Assembly (NCBI RefSeq): GCF_032854445.1
Contig: NC_088300.1
Span: 68,794,984 to 68,858,983 of the forward strand
DNA length: 64,000 bases
Direction of reading: 5' to 3'
DNA from: Liolophura sinensis
Lineage: Eukaryota > Mollusca > Polyplacophora > Chitonida > Chitonidae
The stretch's first letter is position 1. Each line of letters begins with the position of its first letter. A program made the translations under genes and the position numbers. Under the pieces are notes generated by a model that was not told the origin of the DNA, ran no database searches, and saw only the letters and a program-made list of their open reading frames with translations. Below, piece after piece: positions 10,066 to 20,879 of this stretch.

Positions 10066-12764
10066 GCTGTTTATATAGAACTGTTGCTAAAGAATACAGG
10101 TAATAAAGTGCAGCATGCTTGTATCCAGGACAACCTCAGTGTGGCCTAAGTGGGACTCTGGTATGTTTTAGCGGGACTGTCGTTAGTTCTTCTCCATTCA
10201 CTTTTTAGCTATATTCACATAGTAACCTGAAACAGAAACAAACAACAGCTCATAAAAAATGTATATCTATACTTGTGTATCTAACCTAACTACTCTAATG
10301 ATGCTAATTCCTCAACTATTTTGCATATGAAAGGGCAACTTTCAGTTCAATTTTTGCACATTTTTAATTTGGAGACAAAACTGGTCAATTTTAGGGCTTC
10401 ACACAAAGTATAATTGTATCAGTCTACACACAGAATAATGAATTCTGAATATGTTTGAAATGAATACCTTGCAAACATGTAAAAAGGCTTTAGAACTACA
10501 GTAGGCTACACTGATCTTCACTTTATCGCCTATCTCAGAGACGTTAAATGCCCTACTGAATAACTTTTCATTCAGATGACGGCCAAAATTATGTCTGAAG
10601 GAAACCAGAGTACCTGGTACAAACCAGAGTACCTGGAGGAAACCAGCTGCCCCTTGTCAGTTACCAGACATTAGCCTCTTAAAGTTGCATATGAATTTGA
10701 ACTGATGAGCATTGGTCTTAAAAATCATAAAATCAGAAAAGAATTGAATGTGCTATAAACTGTATACTAGTGTCTTTAAATAAAAACAAAGCTCCAACAT
10801 TCAAAGGTGATATGTCTCCTTATAGAGACAGACAAACTTCCTGATTTTAAACCACAGTGAGACTGAGAGTGGTCAAGTGAGTGACCAGAATAACTGGCCA
10901 GGGATCGGGGCTAGGGGCTGATAACTTCACTTACCGGTGTCTGGAGCAGCCTTATACATTACGTACATTTACAAACACTGCAGATTCTCACATTTACACA
11001 TCACAAATGTGTAAGTATGAGATAAGCTAGGCATGGTCAGCAGAATTAGAACGGCTTATGGATTTAATAGACATACGCACAGATGTCCGCATACAAGTAC
11101 GTGTACTGTAGATCTAGTATGTAAAACAAGGTGATATAAAGCCTGTAAGTTACCAGTACTATACTAGGTAAACTGTTTTTTTTTTCTTCATTGCTTAATT
11201 AATTGCCACAATCAAACAATTTTTATTAACACCATTGCGGTCAGTTTTATGGGTGGAAGAAACCAGAGTGCTTGGAGTAAACCACTGGCCTTAGGAAAGT
11301 TACTGACAGACTTAATTGCTTGCCATACTGGTGGAAGTCAAGTTTCTCAAAAAAGTCAGAAAATGCTTACCTCCAATTAAATTACATTATAGTAATCAAC
11401 TGTTCTCATATATCAGTTTACTTACCATGCCTGAAACATTGTGTATGATCTTTATCTGCCAGGCCCAAACTGTTTACATTTAACACAGATATTGATTTAA
11501 GTTTAATCCTAGTCACGACATGTATATGTACAATAGATTTTCTGATGACTAACTATGAAGTCAGCGTGACCTTCATACTGTAAAATATGTGGATTAGGAG
11601 TTAGTATATTAAGGCTTTACAGCATACATAGACTAAATGGTTGCTTGGCTACAGGGTACAGCTTGGTACATGTATATAGGTATTTCCTATTGGCATACAT
11701 GAAATGCAGGTTAGTTTAATCGGACTAAAGAAAATATGTGCCCCACCACCCAAATAAAACATGTAATGATAATTTTAAAAATTGGATAATACAAAAATAA
11801 ATAAAATACAGAAGAAAAATACACTCCAAAAATATGTACATGTAAATCAAATATATACATGTAGTCTATATAACATTAGTCCATGTATTGAATCAACTAG
11901 TGTGAATGTAAGAATTTTAAAATAGCACACAAGACCATCTAGCAGGACATGAGCCCATCTAGCAAGACTTGAGCCCATCCAGCAGAACTTGAGTCCATCT
12001 AGCAGGACTTGAGCCCATCCAGAACTTGAGCCCATCTAGCAGGACTTGAGCCCATCCAACAGGACTTGAGCCCATCTAGCAGAACTCGAGCCCATCCAAC
12101 AGGACTTGAGCCCATCTAGCAGGACTTATATATCTTCCCAGTCACCCTATAATGTGTTGCCGTTAATATAAATAGGTTGTATTGAAAAATAAAAGTAAGA
12201 AAAACTTACATTCATTCCAGTGTAATATACAGTAGCTGTATTTTGTTGTCGGCCTACTGTACATATGAGTAAAGTTAAACACTGTAAAGCAAGGCCTTGT
12301 TATACTACGCTTGTTGTACAAACATGCAGGCCTACATGTGTGCTAGGGAGCAATGGTATTGGTATGTACATGTAAAACAGGCCTGCATTTTACATGTTAT
12401 ATACGTGAATGTTCTTCGGTATGAGGCACACGGCCAGCTGTGAAGCCGTCGGCCACGTTGTACGGTCATGACTTATGCCGCCCGGTGGTCTGTGTGCACA
12501 GCGACCCAGTTTAACCCCGGACTGATCTGGACGGTCCGACCAGCTGTGCAATCGACAACGCGGTCAACAACTGACGACTCATAGAGAGATTGACAAAGCC
12601 GAACACAAAAACGACAACACAAAATACACGATGTTACAGCATGCAATGACAGCATGCACGATGTCAATGAATTCCCCCACAGAAAAATATCTTGACAATT
12701 AATTAATTCAAGGTGAACACCTAATATTACCTGTGTAATTAGACCTGCAACGTGACGCGCTTAC
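10066..12764. other. putative first intron / upstream region of whirlin-like gene
   Basis: No coding signal seen. It contains the dispersed GGAAACCAGAGTACCTGG-type repeat at about 10,600-10,660 and 11,250-11,310, a 20-bp minisatellite at 11,932-12,128, and a more CpG-rich stretch around 12,425-12,570. If the candidate exon at 12,765 is real, all of this is intron. Confidence 0.6.
11932..12128. repeat. 20-bp minisatellite, about 10 units
   Basis: Imperfect head-to-tail units of GAGCCCATCTAGCAGGACTT and variants (CCATCCAACAGGAC, CCATCCAGCAGAAC). One unit is internally shortened near 12,020. The minus-strand open frame across it (repeated LLDGLKFCWMGSS-like residues) is repeat-driven. Confidence 0.9.
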
Positions 12765-12795
12765 CTGCCAACATTTTCTCTTTCATGAACGCCAT
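12765..12795 (-). CDS. candidate 5' coding exon of whirlin-like gene
   Basis: An ATG at 12,795 (context CCAGATGGCG) is followed by ten codons (MAFMKEKMLA) and then a strong donor GGCAG/GTAAGC. An acceptor-like sequence (TTGTCTCTCCAG) lies just upstream of the ATG. Joined to an acceptor ending at 10,067 (TATAAACAG), the frame runs without stop into the exon 1 Met at 10,040. The gene would then begin here and gain about 19 residues. This is inference: exon size is small and no transcript evidence is available. Confidence 0.4.
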
Positions 12796-12799
12796 CTGG

Positions 12800-13479
12800 A
12801 ATCTGGAGAGACAACGGGAGATAATGCATATAGTTTCATTTCTACGAAGCTAAGTAGTGATCTCCCCTGAATTACATCTTTTTGGCCTTATATGTAGTCG
12901 ATTAAAAAGAACAGGACGGTCTTACATAAAACAGATTGGCGACATTTGATTTTTTCAGAAAAGCAGATCAAAAAAGTAGTGTTTTCTTCTTGTTATAAAT
13001 GTTTTGAAGGTAACATGTAAATTACACCGGGTAAGTTGAAAAGGATCGAATTTATTTCATCTTACAAGAGGTATCCAGGATTAATAGTTTGAAAACCAAA
13101 ACATAATTCATTTCGTCGTGATGTAAATTCTGGTTTTACAACATAGATGTACATTATAGGCTTACCAGTCCCATCCCATACTTCTTACAGCGCAAGTGCA
13201 GCTCACTACGCCCAATTTACGTCACTGCCACCACTAGACAAGTTTGACCTTCGTCAGATGCCTGATGCGCCTCGTGACTTTATGACTCAGTCGTAATTGC
13301 CAGTACTGGATTCGAACACGCGATCGACCTCATATGGGTCTACGGCCTAATGCTTACAGCGAGTGCATAGGCTTGTAAGTTTACATGAGCATTGTACACA
13401 GTTCTAAAATTTGAAATTTGAAGACTGAACACAGTTAACTTCGGGATTGTATGGTTATATAGGCCTACTACTGTATGCA
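12800..13479. other. intergenic, nothing assigned
   Basis: AT-rich sequence upstream of the whirlin-like gene. It probably holds that gene's promoter, but I see no distinct core element or other gene here. Confidence 0.5.
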
Positions 13480-13490
13480 TACGAATTATC

Positions 13491-13757
13491 TTCATTTATT
13501 TATTTATTTATTTATTTGATTGGTGTTTTACGCCGTACTCAAGAATATTTCATTTATACGACGGCGGTCAGCATTATGGTGGGTGGAAACCGGGCACAGC
13601 CCGGGGGAAACCCACGACCATCCGCAGGTTGCTGGAACACCTTCCCACTTACGGCCGGAGAGGGAACCAGCATGAACTGGACTTGAACTCACAGCGACCG
13701 CATTGGTGAGAGGCTCCTGGGTCATTACGCTGCGCTAGCGCGCTAACCGACTGAGCC
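13491..13757 (-). mobile_element. SINE family A, near full length, 11-bp target-site duplication
   Basis: Left end is the TTTATTTATTTATT tail with GATTGGTGTTTTACGCCGTA; right end is the tRNA-like head (CGCTAACCGACTGAGCC). Flanked by TACGAATTATC at 13480-13490 and 13758-13768. A-box and B-box equivalents are intact, so the copy looks fairly recent. Open frames across it are shadows. Confidence 0.95.
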
Positions 13758-13768
13758 TACGAATTATC

Positions 13769-14790
13769 AGTTCATGTAGCGTATGTTTGTAAGTTACACA
13801 ATACAGTCCCGAGACTTTCTTTTATCGTTAATTGCTTCATATATACTGAACTAAATGATCTAAATCTATAGACTATATACCGCGTCTTCGTAAATTTAAG
13901 CAATTGTCTTTCTTTCCATTGCAAATGGTGAATGTAAACTTGCACGTATATAGTCTGTAGTTATGTTAATTTCACAGAAACACCTGTATACAAACTTCTT
14001 CAACAGTTGCTTGTGTCAGAAAATGATTGCACGTGAGCTTAGGGTAACTTTGGTGAACATTTGACTTTTCTATCAGATGTAACCACTGAAAAGGAAAAAG
14101 GTAGGTATATAAAAGCAGGCCCTTGGCAAGTCGCCCGACAGCGTACAAATAAATTATATTTGAGTAGTGTGCTTGGTGCTTTTGGTATATTTCGTCGCGC
14201 ATAGCTGAGTTTTATTGGTTGTTTTTCTACGCTTTTACGACCTTTTTATGCAAACGGTCTGAGGGTGATCCTGGTGTACAGATACTATTCCTTCATGTCA
14301 GACCATCTGTTTGCTTGTACACTGAACAAGGGCGATAATTCAACATGTCCAATATACTCGGGTTTCTCTTAAATCTTTCTTTTTCCTTCTTACAGCTGTG
14401 GAAAGCAGTTAATGCTAAAGTGAGTCATTCCGTTATCTGTCGATTGATCGGTCAGATTTTTGACATCCCATCTTTCAACACGAGCCATTCAGTCAACAAG
14501 GCCAGTGACTGAGTGCAAGACGACATCCACGAAATCGGAGACTCTCGCCATTTGTGCTTGTTCCGTTTTAAGCCATTAATTATAAAGGAAAGACTTAGTT
14601 TTAAACTGTTGATTTTCCTTTACATATACACAGTAAGCTATAGGCTTATAGCGCGTAACATTCGTATTTTAACAGAAGATAATTAGATAATCATTATTTA
14701 CAGAATAATAAATAGAAATGTATAACTATACATATACACATGTACACATACTTTCATAAACAGATAAAATAAAGCAGTTTGAGGTTTAAG
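13769..14790. other. intergenic, nothing assigned
   Basis: No splice-bounded coding frame, SINE or strong repeat recognised; a few short AT-rich runs only. Confidence 0.5.
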
Positions 14791-14791
14791 A

Positions 14792-15160
14792 CTAACTAAT
14801 ACATTGGAATATTTTGGTGTGGCTAATGAAAGAACAAACATCTAAACAAATAGATACATTTAGTTCAGTTGGTAAAATACTACGGCCATAGATGAGATTT
14901 GCAGCTGAGATGTTCTCAGTATAATGAAGTAGTCTGATATTATTTAACATGATATCCCTTTTACCTTTTGCACCTTTTAGTAGATAATGGGCATCCGTTT
15001 CGAAAGGTTCACTACAAATAAATTTGGAAGAATCGATAATAAAATTGTTAAATAAGTCATCATTCAGAGAGATACAAAAATTTCTTACTCTACACAAAAT
15101 TATATTAGACCAGCCGTTGCCAAATAGATAATACCATTCCGGGGGCACTGGCGGATAAAC
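14792..15160 (-). pseudogene. non-LTR retrotransposon, C-terminal tail fragment
   Basis: The frame encodes PPEWYYLFGNGWSNIILCRV, then RNFCISLNDDLFNNFIIDSS and ETDAHYLLKG. This layout (Arg-Asn-x-Cys, then a Cys-rich finger and HYLL) is typical of the segment after the reverse transcriptase domain in CR1/L2-type LINE ORF2 proteins. The finger cysteines are incomplete (only ICS where a CxCG pair is expected) and an in-frame stop lies just upstream. I see no reverse transcriptase or endonuclease part, so this is a 5'-truncated dead copy. Confidence 0.65.
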
Positions 15161-18100
15161 TTTGTTCTAAAGCTATTTTAAATTCTGTAAAGTTATATTT
15201 TACAAGCAAGTATACAGGCAGTATAAAAGAGGAAAGAGAATCTAGCAGATCTCAGAAAGACACACCTGAAGAGACGAACTGCCGCACGGTGCTGCATTAA
15301 TTCATTACCCATTGTCAATATGCTCCAGCAAGTTGTAAGTATGTTCGGGCAGTAGCAGATTCAAGACGGCCAAGTCTTCACTAAAGAATATAATTAACAA
15401 TATTTCAGGATTGTTCAAACATATCAACAAAACTGAACCAAGGAGGTTGACAAATTCCATAGCTGACCTAAAATGAAAAAGAAATGTTAAGGTTTCTCTT
15501 AAATGCAATATGTACAAAAGTGCAATGAACAGCTGTAGGGTATATTTGAATGTGAAAGGTGTACTTGTGATCAAAATTGACATGTATTAAATACTTAAGA
15601 ATGCCGTCGAGTTGAAATATATGCACGGAGACATCGCAATTGTCTTAAAATAAATAAATAAGATACTTAAGTAGGATTCATAAATAAATAATAAATACAT
15701 ATGTTTTTCTTGTAAACTAGTAAGGTTATTGTTAAGGTAAAAAAGGTAGAACTTAAGTTAAACCCCAGTTATGTACATTTATATTTTAATATGCAGTGTA
15801 TTTTGGAGGATTGTTCAAAGAAAAAGAAGTTTTCATATAAAGGTATAGGTATCCCAATATTTACCTGTATAAACGTAAATAGCACTGGTATTTTTTTATA
15901 TTAACTGTTATCGGTTACGCTTCATTACTTCTGTTCTTATGATTTGTTATTAGATGTTGGAGAACATGTCTTCATGCATGGTCGAAACATTTATGCACAC
16001 AGTCCAAAGGTCCTGTGTGAACAGAGTTATGGGAGTTGCGCAACTTGGGTTTTGCTGTTTCAGAACGGCAGCCGGGTTGCGCGAGCACAAAAAGTCCGTG
16101 CCGTGGTTTACCAATTTGACGGACACTAACGGAAAACTGTTGACTACAGTCCAAGCCTGTATTATATGTATAATAACCTGAATTAGGAAGAACTTTCTGT
16201 GTGTTGGTCGACTCTGTCCTTCGTTCTTCTCCAAAACCGTTTACACGATCGACTTCACTTTGGGTGGGTGCATTGCTAAGGAAACAAGAAGCTGCAGTAT
16301 CGACTAATTGCTTATATATGCAAATTAGGTAATGATGACATTACAAATCTTTCGGCAATACAATTTCCTTCACAAAAACTTATTTTTCAGATTTCCAATA
16401 GCGTCAAGTGAGTACAAAAGTTTCTGACAAATCTTTTCAACGACAGTTTTATCAGTAACGAGTGTATAGGTATTTGCACGCAATATTCAAAGGTGGAAGA
16501 AAAGTGATATCCAACGAACCTAAGAGCGCATGCGCAAACTATCCAATGTGACTATCTAGTTAACATGGATAGTTTAAAACGGTTTGCCTATGTATACTTC
16601 TCAGCATGTATAAAGAAGGAACATGTGCTAAATGTATCGATTCATATCTCATTGAAGCTTTAGGCTGTATGTTCTAGAAGCCTTTTCACATAATACATAT
16701 GTATACATGGTAGAGCTGTCTGGTTTCAGAGTGTAAGAAATATTCACCATGTATCAGTTTCGGCTGGCAGTAAAATGATAATGCTTTTCTTTTGTTTCTT
16801 AATTGCTTTTTCTCTTCGATTGTACTTTTTGATTATAGGTATTTGTTTCTAATTAAAGAGGGCACCTGTGCATGGATTCAATGTCTGCATAGCCAGAAAC
16901 CAGTTTCGAAGCATCAAAAATGTAGTTAACTGTTTTGGACTTACGAAATTAAGACGATATTCCAAACTTAGCCCGATTACATTTTTCAAAGCCATGCTTC
17001 ACAGTTGACCATATTAAAAAATTATGCCCACTGAACCGCATATGGGCTGACAGGAGAAGTGCCTTGATGTTCCTAACACGCTGATGTAGCGAAAATAAAC
17101 ACCATTTATCACTTAGAAGAGATAGTTTGCTCTTCGATCCATTTAACCCAGATGATAGCACAAAGAGATGATATCTGTCATCAACCAGAAGTGATATGTA
17201 TTCTTGGAGTGGCTGAAGGCCCATGTGGTAGTAAGCATTGAAAGGTTAGAGGGTGTTCATTAATGTCGGGTGGTATCACGTGATTGCGTTGTAGCTCTTC
17301 CGCGGGAGTGTACGAATCGATGAATCATCCTGATAATTTATGCCATGTCGCTGGTGCTGATTAGCATATATTTGCAGCTATTTCCAACGCAGTTTTTGAT
17401 AAGTTGTTATATTGTGCTAACCTGATCCTAGATGCCATCAGTAATTACTTTGTGTTGTTTGGTAAGCAGTCCTGCAACTGTGGACGAGGCCCCAGCGGGG
17501 TGGGCTTCATTATGAAGATGTATTGGAAATAACGATGGCTATGTCTCTAATACATTACACTGGTCAGCTCAATTTAAGTTACTCATGAGCTTCCAACGAC
17601 CTCCCACATGTGTATCATTATCATTAACTGTAGCGTCTGTCCTCCTTCCAGTAATAACATAAATCTAGCATAAATACCTGCCTATACCGATGTGGGCCTA
17701 CTCCATACTTATCATATTTACGCACATATATACCTCCCTGTAGGTCTTACCTTCCTATCTATACCTCTCTGTAGCCTTTACCTTCCTACCTATAGCATGA
17801 TATATACACACCTCCATGTAGCCTTTACCTTCCTACCTATAGCATACACACACTTCTCTGTAGCTCATACATTCTTACCTACAGAATTTCGTACGCACAC
17901 CAATAAATAAGAATCAAATAAATAAATAAATATGTATACTTTGGTGTTTGAAGAGTCGCACGATTTCCAATCATATATTGAAGTTTGCAATGATCAGTCT
18001 TGTGTATATTATATACCAGAGCTTTCTGCATTTATGATGACAGCGTTCACATAAATATTTGCCTTCTCTGTTCATGTCTGTTAATGAAGTTTGTCTGTGA

Positions 18101-18195
18101 ACATGGTCACCACACCAACACAGTCGCATTTTGAAAATCTAGTAATAATGATTATTCGATGACTTTGGATTACAGAACTATTATTCTGGTTCAAC
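15161..18195. other. intergenic, unassigned sequence
   Basis: No confirmed gene. At 15,944-16,234 several frames are open on both strands in a locally more GC-rich patch, with a good acceptor-like TTTGTTATTAG before the plus-strand frame but no donor; no family recognised. At 16,949-17,224 a minus-strand frame of 91 residues also has no recognisable family. At 17,720-17,890 there are about three degenerate copies of a ~60-bp unit (TAGCCTTTACCTTCCTACCT). Confidence 0.45.
17720..17890. repeat. degenerate ~60-bp tandem repeat
   Basis: Three imperfect units share TAGCCTTTACCTTCCTACCT followed by TATAGCAT and ACACAC-type sequence. The plus-strand frame of Leu/Pro/Thr-rich residues is a product of the repeat. 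Confidence 0.7.
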
Positions 18196-18233
18196 ATGCA
18201 CCTTTCCAGCCGTACGTTGGAAGGTCTGTCAGC

Positions 18234-18432
18234 AACTCAAAAATATTTCACTTATGCGACGGCGACCAGCATTATGGTAGGAGGAAACAAGTTTAAACCC
18301 AAGGAAAACCCACGACTGCCTGAAGGTTGCAGTAAGACCTTCCCACGTACGACCAGGGAGGAAGCCAGCATGAGCTGAACTGTATTCATAGCGAGCGCAT
18401 TTTGACGAGAGGCCCTGGGTCATCGTGCTGTA
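18234..18432 (-). mobile_element. SINE family A, diverged
   Basis: Starts at AAAATATTTCACTTATGCGA, continues through the ACCAGCATTATGGTAGGAGG core and ends in the head (GGCCCTGGGTCATCGTGCTG). It is preceded by a short plus-orientation family A piece (CAGCCGTACGTTGGAAGG) at about 18,208-18,233, so two fragments meet head to head. Confidence 0.8.
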
Positions 18433-19950
18433 ATTATTGATGGCATCTATATCACATATGATATACTGTTTATGTGTACGCCATATATATGGGACATTAA
18501 CACCTTACATATGAAGAACTGATCAAACAATGTGTAGACCCAGGCATTAAAAAATTAATAGGGCCTATATGTACACATCAGATCATCTAAATTGATCATA
18601 AGTACACGTAAGTACATCTCTGGCAGGCATAATTATTGTGATAATTCTTTAATTAGCAAAGTGGTGCAAAGCCATATGCGCCTGTGTTGGATTGGCCCAT
18701 TTCAGGGCCCCGCAAAAAGTATAACTTTATTAATCTACACAGAATAATGCCTTCAGAATATGCTTGAATAAATATCTTGCAAACATGCGAAATGGTTGAA
18801 GAATTACAATACCGGTGTATACAGTTTCAGGACAGGAATCTACATGTCTATTCTAGACACTTCCAGACCCTGAGGATGAGTGGGGGTTTCCCAGTTTCCT
18901 CCCAACCTTATGGGTGCATTATGCAGATTTTTATATACCTTTTTCCTTCTTTTTTGGTTTTTACGACAGACAAAACAGCGCACGATGCTTTGATCAGCCC
19001 CGGTAATGCAGGCCTAAGTACATGTACAGGCTTAACCGACAGGCATGCAAATTATTTCCGATTATACAATAACAGGTTAATAATTCAATGAGATTTATGA
19101 CTTGAATGCGTTGAGGGAATAAAATTGATAGCCATGGCATCGCACAACTGAAATAGAAAGCCACGGTAAATCTCCTGAAAAAAATGCTGGTCACACTCCA
19201 GACCTTCGACAGAACCGGAGGCGGAGCTTGTCTGCGCAAGGTACTGAATAGTCATGAACTACCCTGTAGCCCTTCCTTTTCAACGCTTACCCAAGTGATC
19301 CGGGAAACGTCTTATAAGAGTCTATAAATTGAGATTATATATATGCGACTTGGACATAAACATAAAAAAATTCGTTTTCATATTCACATCAAAAATAAAG
19401 GATCTGGATCATGCCCACACTGATTTTTGTCAAAAACAAGCTCCGGGTTTTCAGCTACTTCGGAGCGAAATAAAACATAGTTGTTGTATTCCAATTGCCA
19501 TGTTAATTTTAAAAAGTGTGAAATATTAAGTATAACCAGTTTTATTGCATTCTTACCTAAGATAAATGTGTTAGAAGGTCAAACGACAGTTCCGGAAATC
19601 AACATTTTGCCAAACACTTAGGGCTGGCGGTTCCAAGAAATGAGAATTTTTTGGTAGGCAGTGCAAGGGAACACTGAAGTAATGGGAATTGCACATGTAC
19701 TTTGGCACCTATTCAAGAATGCCTCTTCGCTGGTAATTAATTTTGAAAGTTCTTTCTCGAACAAGCGTCTGTGGTAATCTCTATGGCCTTTAAGAGCCAG
19801 CTACAAACGTATCCAGAGAGTTTACTGACAAATTGATATATTTAACCAAGAAATTTGGACTTCAGACCGGATTCACTGGGAATTCGTGTGATCATTTGTC
19901 AGTTAATACGCTGTGGCTACTGTTCTGGCTTTACTCTCTATGCCGCAGTC
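18433..19950. other. intergenic, nothing assigned
   Basis: No coding frame with recognised family and no clear repeat. Confidence 0.5.
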
Positions 19951-20046
19951 TTTTATTTATTTATTTATTTGATTGGTGTTTTACGCCGTACTCAAGAATA
20001 TTTCACTTATACGACGGCGGCCAGCATTATGGTTGGTGGAAACCGG
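19951..20046 (-). mobile_element. SINE family A, 3' third only
   Basis: TTTATTTATTTATTTGATTG tail followed by the ACGGCGGCCAGCATTATGG core, stopping at AAACCGGGG. It directly abuts a second copy in the same orientation. Confidence 0.85.
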
Positions 20047-20290
20047 GGATTGGTGTTTTACGTCGCACTTAAAAATGTTTCACTTATACGACAGTGGCCA
20101 GCATTATTGTGGGAAGAAACCGTTCAGAGCCCGATGGAAACCCACGACTATCCGTAGGTTGCTTACAAACCTTTCCACGTACGGTGGGAGTGAAGTTAGC
20201 ATGAGCTGGATTTGAACTCACAGCGATCGCATTCGTTGGAGGCTCCTGGATCATTGGGCCGCGCTGGCGTGCTAACACCTCTGTCACGAA
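20047..20290 (-). mobile_element. SINE family A, nearly complete, abutting previous copy
   Basis: Begins at ATTGGTGTTTTACGTCGCAC without its own T-rich tail and runs to the head (GGCCGCGCTGGCGTGCTAAC). The sequence is more diverged than the copy to its left, which suggests the left copy arrived later, or that unequal exchange joined them. Confidence 0.85.
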
Positions 20291-20423
20291 GTGCCCCTTC
20301 ATGCGGTCTTTTACACTGTAAGTGTTTGTACACATGCAAGTATTTGTGCTGTGAAGTGCATTTTCCCTAACACGTTGTCTATTCCTTGTGTATTTTACAT
20401 GAGCCTATAGAGAATTTAGAGTG

Positions 20424-20695
20424 CTTGAGTGAGTGAGTGAGTGCTTCGTCGTACTCAACAATTCGTCGTACTCAACAATTTTTCAGTCATATGACGACGA
20501 AGGAATCCTTATGGTGTATGTACGTGTAATGTGCCTCCTTGTCGCAGGGCGGATTTCCACCGCTCTTTTATCTAGTGCTGCTCCACGGAGACGACTTACC
20601 GAAGGCATGTAAGCTGCCCCACCCGAGCAATTACACTGATACGGGTCAATGCGTCATTGTACTATCCCCTTCATGCCGAACGTCAAGCGAGGGAG
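20424..20695 (-). mobile_element. SINE family B, head-truncated
   Basis: GAGTGAGTGAGTGAGTGCTT tail, then a duplicated TTCGTCGTACTCAACAATT, then the body (GACGACGAAGGAATCCTTAT, TTTCCACCGCTCTTTTATCT) ending near GAACGTCAAGCGAGGGAG. No target-site duplication found. Confidence 0.85.
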
Positions 20696-20789
20696 TGCTT
20701 GAGCAAAGAGGTTGTAGGCTGGAATCTGCCTCCAATTGGATCGGCTACGGCTTTAAATCCGGAGTTTTGTTATTTTGAGCAGTACAAAT

Positions 20790-20873
20790 ACCTCCACTGT
20801 AAACCTGGACACCGCCCGCCATGTAAGAGAGAAGTTCTTGAGCACGGCGTTAAACATCAATCAAATAAATAAA
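20790..20873 (+). mobile_element. SINE family A-like tail
   Basis: Ends with GTTCTTGAGCACGGCGTTAA and CAATCAAATAAATAAAT, as in family A 3' ends; the part before is diverged. Confidence 0.65.
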
Positions 20874-20879
20874 TCAGCA

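Noticed and set aside
15944-16234. Three overlapping frames on both strands, 60-94 residues
   Set aside because: No family recognised, no matching donor, and openness in several frames reflects a locally GC-richer patch.
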